Positions 60,198-64,000 of a stretch of DNA of 64,000 nucleotides are shown here, in pieces. The stretch is taken from contig JAKVOU010000001.1 of NCBI GenBank assembly GCA_022482625.1, forward strand, positions 930,001 to 994,000. The letters are read 5' to 3'. A program made the translations under genes and the position numbers. The notes beneath the pieces are model-generated. The model was not told the DNA's origin, did no database searches, and saw only the letters and a list, made by a program, of their open reading frames with translations. Within the stretch, counting starts at the first letter, position 1; every line of letters begins with the position of its first letter. This DNA is from Spirochaetia bacterium (lineage in GTDB: Bacteria > Spirochaetota > Spirochaetia > Sphaerochaetales > Sphaerochaetaceae).

Positions 60198-61080
60198 TTT
60201 TCCCCGGGGACCTGCAAACAGGACAAGTGCATCCTTCATGGAGTTTCCTGTCAAACAGAAACTTCTGGGTAGGATAGCCAAATTCAACCGACAAGTCAGA
60301 AGGGACAAAACCGGAATCAAGAAGAAACTTTCTATAGCCTGTATCAGATCTGTCACCATCTCTGTACGTCGTCATACAGACGGTATCGCTTCCCTGCAAC
60401 AGTCCGTGCACAGCCTTTGAAAGAAGCAAGGAAGCAAGCTCAGTCTTTCGGCATAACGGATGTATGCCGAGAAAATCTATGAATCCCCTGTCTGGAGATA
60501 CCAATAGCGCCCCGACAAGAATATTTCCCTTATAGGCAAGAAGCGCCTGCCCTGCTTTGATATATTTTTCAACAGCACTGATATGTTCTCTTTCATCAAA
60601 ACAGGGATATCCATCGACAGCTAAACCAGCCAGTCGCAGCCATCCGGAAATATCAGTCATTTCTGCATTATCAAATTCCAAGGAAACTGAATTTGCCTTC
60701 CCAGACAGAAAGGCAATTTCCTCAGAAAAATCCCATCGTTGCTGCAATGGATAAAACAGCTGCCTTTTCCTGAAGCTCCCAGGCGCATACTTATATCTCG
60801 ACCGGAATGCATTGCTGAATGCCTGCTGGTTTTCATACCCTGCTGACAATGCTATGTCCATGATCGGCAAGTCAGAAAACGAAAGCAACCGGGCAGCTTC
60901 CGTGAGCTGACGCCGCTTCAAGTAAACATGGAGTGGCAATCCGGTCATCATGGAAAAAGTTCTGTCCAGGTATGCCATCGACAGGCCGACACAATCGGCA
61001 ACAGCCTCTAGGCCAAGCCTATGCGTCAGGTTGTCTTCAATATAGTCAATGGCACGTAATATCTTTCCTGTCGTATCCAC
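60190..61080 (-). CDS. AraC-type regulator fused to a GNAT acetyltransferase domain
   Basis: 296 residues. The N-terminal AraC/XylS DNA-binding domain (about 1-105) shows both helix-turn-helix parts ('LGLEAVADCVGLSMAYLDRTF' region and 'IMDIALSAGYENQQAFSNAFR') and 'RYKYAPGSFRK'. Residues about 110-280 form a GNAT-like domain ('ILVGALLVSPDRGFIDFLGI', 'LASLLLSKAVHGLL', 'GYRKFLLDSGF'), which may sense or modify a small molecule. The C-terminus has CxCPxC ('GCTCPVCRS'). Start is GTG 61080 with GAGAG nine bases upstream. It directly precedes, and overlaps, the MATE exporter gene, suggesting it senses an exported toxic compound. Confidence 0.82.
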   Translation of the reverse strand: MDTTGKILRAIDYIEDNLTHRLGLEAVADCVGLSMAYLDRTFSMMTGLPLHVYLKRRQLTEAARLLSFSDLPIMDIALSAGYENQQAFSNAFRSRYKYAPGSFRKRQLFYPLQQRWDFSEEIAFLSGKANSVSLEFDNAEMTDISGWLRLAGLAVDGYPCFDEREHISAVEKYIKAGQALLAYKGNILVGALLVSPDRGFIDFLGIHPLCRKTELASLLLSKAVHGLLQGSDTVCMTTYRDGDRSDTGYRKFLLDSGFVPSDLSVEFGYPTQKFLFDRKLHEGCTCPVCRSPGKNV

Positions 61081-61178
61081 TTTTCATCTCTCTGTCCAAG
61101 TATAAGATTCCATGGATATCTTGTTTTATCCATTCTTGACCTTTTTGCAAGATTTTTCCACCTTCCGATGGAACTATG

Positions 61179-62219
61179 CTATGCGGCAAGTGCCAGATCA
61201 CCAGGTTGTATCCAGCCCTTTTTCCGCATTGCTTCACTGAAGACAAAAGAAAGGGCCGCAGGAAGGACAAAATGAAGCAATACCATCGGGACAAATGCCG
61301 ACATGCCCATAGTAGCAATCGTATTGAACTGTCCCACCAGTCCACTTGTTCCCATTCCTGCTCCGGCAGCATTGTTCGTCATCTTGAAAACAAGCGTAGA
61401 CAGCGGTCCTACGATAGCGGCAGTCAATGTCGGTGGAATCCATATCCGCCAGTTATGGACAATATTCGGTATCTGCAGCATGCTGGTTCCCAGTCCTTGG
61501 CTGATCAAGCCTGAAATACCATTTTCCCTATAGGAAGAAACGGCAAAACCGACCATCTGCGCGCAACACCCCACCGTAGCTGCACCTGCAGCAAGCCCGG
61601 AAAGATTCAGACTGATGCAGATAGCCGCCGATGAAATAGGAAGCGTAAGGATCATACCGACCACAGTTGCAACCAAGATACCCATCGGAAGCGGATAGAG
61701 TGTAGTAAGCTGATTGATGAACATGCCCAAGGCCTTCATCATAGCAGAGACAAACGGAGAAAGAAACTTGCCGACCAAGCCTCCGGTCAGGATAGTGACA
61801 AAAGGTACGACGATGATATCTACCTTCGTTTTTCCGGCCACTCGCTTGGAAGCTTCGGCAGCAGCCAATGAGGCACACAAGGCACCGACCGGTTCCCCAA
61901 GAGTCAGTTTGATGAACTCTCCGGAAGGAGAAAGTACAATAGTCCCTGCACCGATAGCCCCTGCTACCGCAGAACAAAATACACCGAGCGGGCTTGCCCC
62001 GACGCTCATGGCGACACCGACACCGATAGCAGGACCGGTAAGATACTGGGCAACCTGTCCGAATTGGACAAGCAGTGGAATCGAAGCATAGGTTCCGATT
62101 TGTTTGATGATAAGACCGATGATGAGAGACGCGAACAATCCCTGAGCCATACCATTGAGGAACGTGACAAAATAGTCAGCTACCCCTTTCCGCCCGCTGG
62201 TTTTTCTTTTGGTTTCCAT
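61179..62219 (-). CDS. PTS EIIC-type sugar transporter (PTS_EIIC_2 family)
   Basis: 346 residues with about nine or ten membrane segments, rich in Gly/Ala. 'GPAIGVGVAMSVGASPLGVF' and 'CAQMVGFAVSSYRENGISGL' are typical of the EIIC-like family also written as PTS_EIIC_2. No EIIA or EIIB gene is adjacent, so sugar specificity and whether it is phosphotransferase-linked are unknown. ATG at 62219 has AAGGAG six bases upstream. It is the downstream partner of a possible 49-codon frame. Confidence 0.8.
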   Translation of the reverse strand: METKRKTSGRKGVADYFVTFLNGMAQGLFASLIIGLIIKQIGTYASIPLLVQFGQVAQYLTGPAIGVGVAMSVGASPLGVFCSAVAGAIGAGTIVLSPSGEFIKLTLGEPVGALCASLAAAEASKRVAGKTKVDIIVVPFVTILTGGLVGKFLSPFVSAMMKALGMFINQLTTLYPLPMGILVATVVGMILTLPISSAAICISLNLSGLAAGAATVGCCAQMVGFAVSSYRENGISGLISQGLGTSMLQIPNIVHNWRIWIPPTLTAAIVGPLSTLVFKMTNNAAGAGMGTSGLVGQFNTIATMGMSAFVPMVLLHFVLPAALSFVFSEAMRKKGWIQPGDLALAA

Positions 62220-62229
62220 GCGAAGCTCC

Positions 62230-62379
62230 TTAGTACTGTAGTAAAATTATGAGTGTAATTCGGATGACAGAACATGACAGTAATCCATCGCTACTGGCAC
62301 GGCCTCCAAGATTGACAAAGGCATGATACCTGTTTCCTGTTTTTTGTACAAGCAGGTCAGTAGAATAGGTGTAATTCAT
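62230..62379 (-). CDS. Possible 49-residue small protein or leader peptide before the EIIC gene
   Basis: ATG at 62379 opens 49 codons ('MNYTYSTDLLVQKTGNRYHAF...') ending 10 bases before the EIIC start, with its TAA overlapping the EIIC ribosome site. GAGTGAAAAG just upstream could serve as a weak ribosome site. The N-terminal 30 residues look coding; the end is hydrophobic. It could be a leader peptide controlling EIIC translation, or chance. Confidence 0.35.
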   Translation of the reverse strand: MNYTYSTDLLVQKTGNRYHAFVNLGGRASSDGLLSCSVIRITLIILLQY

Positions 62380-62562
62380 CTTTTCACTCAAAAAATAGTA
62401 TCATAATTCAAAATATAGTACCTATTAAGGAATATTAATATTATAGATATATCAAAGCTCTTCTTTAAGTCTAAATAAAAACGACTCAGAGTTCAGAAAC
62501 AATCACACGAAAAATAATGTCATCTGGAACAGTCAGGAAATAAGACCTTTCCTGCGGGCTTC

Positions 62563-64000
62563 CTACACGGCCATAAGACGGGAGGACACCCCAAGCTTTC
62601 CGAAGATACTCAGTACATGTGTTTTCACTGTAGCCAAGGATATGCAAAGCCTATCCGCAATTTCTTTGTTGGTGATACCCAAGGCCAGTTCTTCCAGTAC
62701 TTCCTGTTCCCTTACAGACAGCTGTTCAGGAAGCCGTCCACATATACCATCGTATCCACAGACTTGCCATACCCTTCTTAGGAATGTCAATTCACCTTTC
62801 GACATCGAGCGATCCGCTGATGAAAAGGCCGACAATGGAACCAAGAGTACTGACCTTTCCAAATAAAATGGCAAAAGGATACAATCTGCACTTGCATAGT
62901 GAATGGCTTCCCTGAGCAGGTTCATCACTTCACGTTGCTCGCTAGTCAGCTTTTTCCCAACTGTCAGCAGATGTATCTTGAGCAATCCGGCTTCTACCAG
63001 GCGAAGTTTGTTTTTTTTCAGACGAGAAATAGCCAACACATCATCAACTTCTTCCATTGCTTCAGCTTCTTTGCCCTGACCGGCAAGCAGACGGGCACGA
63101 AGAAGGCGCAGGAATGGCTGCAGGTATTGACGTCGGTCAGTTCCTAGTTCACGTAGAAAAGTAGAAGACATCGAAGGATCAAGACATCCTTCACAGGCAA
63201 ATTCCCAAACCAAACGACCAAGATTGAACAATGACAGCGTAGGATAGGTATTCAGCAGTTTTTCAAATCCAGCCTGTCCCTCTGCAATATTCCCGGACAA
63301 CAACAATAGTTCTGACTGATGGAACTGCAAGGTAATATCAGCAATATCCAGATGGTACCGTTGGTTCCGTAATATCGAGGCAGCCTTTTCTATGTTTTCG
63401 CCTGCCTCCAGGAGCTCCATCCTACGCATCAGAACCCCGGCCAATCCAAAGAAATAGTTTATCTTGATACCGGAAATCATTGCTTTGGCATTGCAGAACC
63501 GGAAAGTCTGGGCATAACATGACAGACTTTTGTTAAGATTTCCAGTTTCTTCATAGACCTGTGCCAGCTGATTATAGGCAAAGAACGTAACAAACATATT
63601 GGCCCCGGAGCAAGTCTGCACAGCAAGCTCAATCCCATATTCTGCTTCGTCATAAAGCATTTTCTCCATCTGTATTGTAGAATTACCGACCAATATCATT
63701 GCCTGTGATACAGGCCCGAGCCCAACATTCTTGAGCAAATCCACCGGTAGTACACGCATGGATGGTTGAATGCCGTTTTCTGCATTCAGATACACATCCA
63801 AAGCCTGTATGACCTGCAATAAGCCAGGGTCATTGCATTCCTCCTGGTATCTCCTGCTTATCTGCCTGCAACGTTCACTGTCCAGATTGGCAAGATTATA
63901 CAGGAAACACTGGACCGTAAGATCAGTATGCTGTACGAGCAAATCAAGGGGAATCCTGTTGAGATAGCTCCATGCCCCAGTCTGTCCTTCCATCGACTGT
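62563..64000 (-). CDS. MalT-like LuxR-family regulator, C-terminal part (cut by window edge)
   Basis: At least 478 codons, continuing past the window. The visible part is a helical TPR-like region (about 1-395, e.g. 'FNLGRLVWEFACEGCLDPSM') ending in a LuxR-type HTH ('LSVREQEVLEELALGITNKEIADRLCISLATVKTHV', positions 62590-62700). This is the arrangement of MalT-type large regulators, whose N-terminal ATPase lies outside. The first Met at 63993 is not taken as the start because the frame stays open to the edge. It probably controls the EIIC gene or others nearby. No membrane segment. Confidence 0.85.
   Translation of the reverse strand, partial: QSMEGQTGAWSYLNRIPLDLLVQHTDLTVQCFLYNLANLDSERCRQISRRYQEECNDPGLLQVIQALDVYLNAENGIQPSMRVLPVDLLKNVGLGPVSQAMILVGNSTIQMEKMLYDEAEYGIELAVQTCSGANMFVTFFAYNQLAQVYEETGNLNKSLSCYAQTFRFCNAKAMISGIKINYFFGLAGVLMRRMELLEAGENIEKAASILRNQRYHLDIADITLQFHQSELLLLSGNIAEGQAGFEKLLNTYPTLSLFNLGRLVWEFACEGCLDPSMSSTFLRELGTDRRQYLQPFLRLLRARLLAGQGKEAEAMEEVDDVLAISRLKKNKLRLVEAGLLKIHLLTVGKKLTSEQREVMNLLREAIHYASADCILLPFYLERSVLLVPLSAFSSADRSMSKGELTFLRRVWQVCGYDGICGRLPEQLSVREQEVLEELALGITNKEIADRLCISLATVKTHVLSIFGKLGVSSRLMAV

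Overview
The window looks like a chromosome segment of an anaerobic spirochaete, most like the Sphaerochaeta/Treponema side of Spirochaetota. The clues are the substrate-binding protein with the 'FANGSAE' processing site, many short-lobed lipoproteins, and the gene families present. This is inferred from protein character and not from a marker gene; the only RNA gene seen is one tRNA-Leu(UAA). The core regions have mid-range GC. Visibly AT-rich accessory blocks lie at about 31.8-34.7 kb and 39-58.5 kb, and one clearly GC-rich insertion sequence lies at 16.9-18.6 kb.

Region 1 (1-14.8 kb) is a purine/ureide catabolic cluster of the E. coli ygeW-ygeY-ygfK-ssnA-ygfM-xdhD kind. A minus-strand operon runs ygfK, ssnA, ygeY, an 8-oxoguanine-deaminase-like amidohydrolase, ygfM, xdhD, ygeW (the last cut by the window edge). 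Divergent from it are a fold-type II PLP enzyme and a threonine synthase. ygfK carries an in-frame TGA and a strange Asp9-Cys4-His insertion, and ygfM carries a frameshift.

Region 2 (15-24.6 kb) holds a coiled-coil membrane protein, a wrecked AAA/DUF4143 ATPase, an IS4-superfamily element with perfect 35-bp inverted ends, a subtilisin-like lipoprotein, and a MarR regulator followed by a four-domain CoA-disulfide-reductase/rhodanese/TusA/DsrE protein. Region 3 (24.7-31.4 kb) is an amino-sugar recycling cluster: MurNAc-6-phosphate etherase, a sugar ABC transporter without its ATPase, an RpiR regulator, a MurK-like kinase and an esterase.

Region 4 (31.5-38.6 kb) begins at tRNA-Leu. It holds small, partly decayed genes (an HTH protein, two related secreted proteins, a 12-bp minisatellite, a beta-barrel protein), then a GNAT protein, a PAS-GGDEF diguanylate cyclase and a flavodoxin.

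Region 5 (39.1-55.7 kb) is a defence island and the most interesting part. A plus-strand four-gene operon encodes a 1743-residue helicase ending in a DUF1998-type cysteine cluster, a SNF2 helicase, an Eco57I-type adenine methylase and an HNH nuclease. This resembles a rearranged DISARM system with a fused DrmA/DrmB-like protein and HNH in place of the DrmC phospholipase-D nuclease. It meets tail to tail, with overlapping stop codons, a Gabija-like OLD nuclease plus UvrD-like helicase pair.

Region 6 (56-64 kb) has a GLUG-repeat lipoprotein, a multiply frameshifted MATE exporter with an AraC-GNAT fusion regulator, a PTS EIIC protein and the C-terminal part of a MalT-like LuxR regulator. Several genes carry single-base lesions (ygfM, ygfK, MATE, a beta-barrel gene, an HTH start codon). 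These could be real decay or residual sequencing errors, and the sequence alone cannot separate the two.
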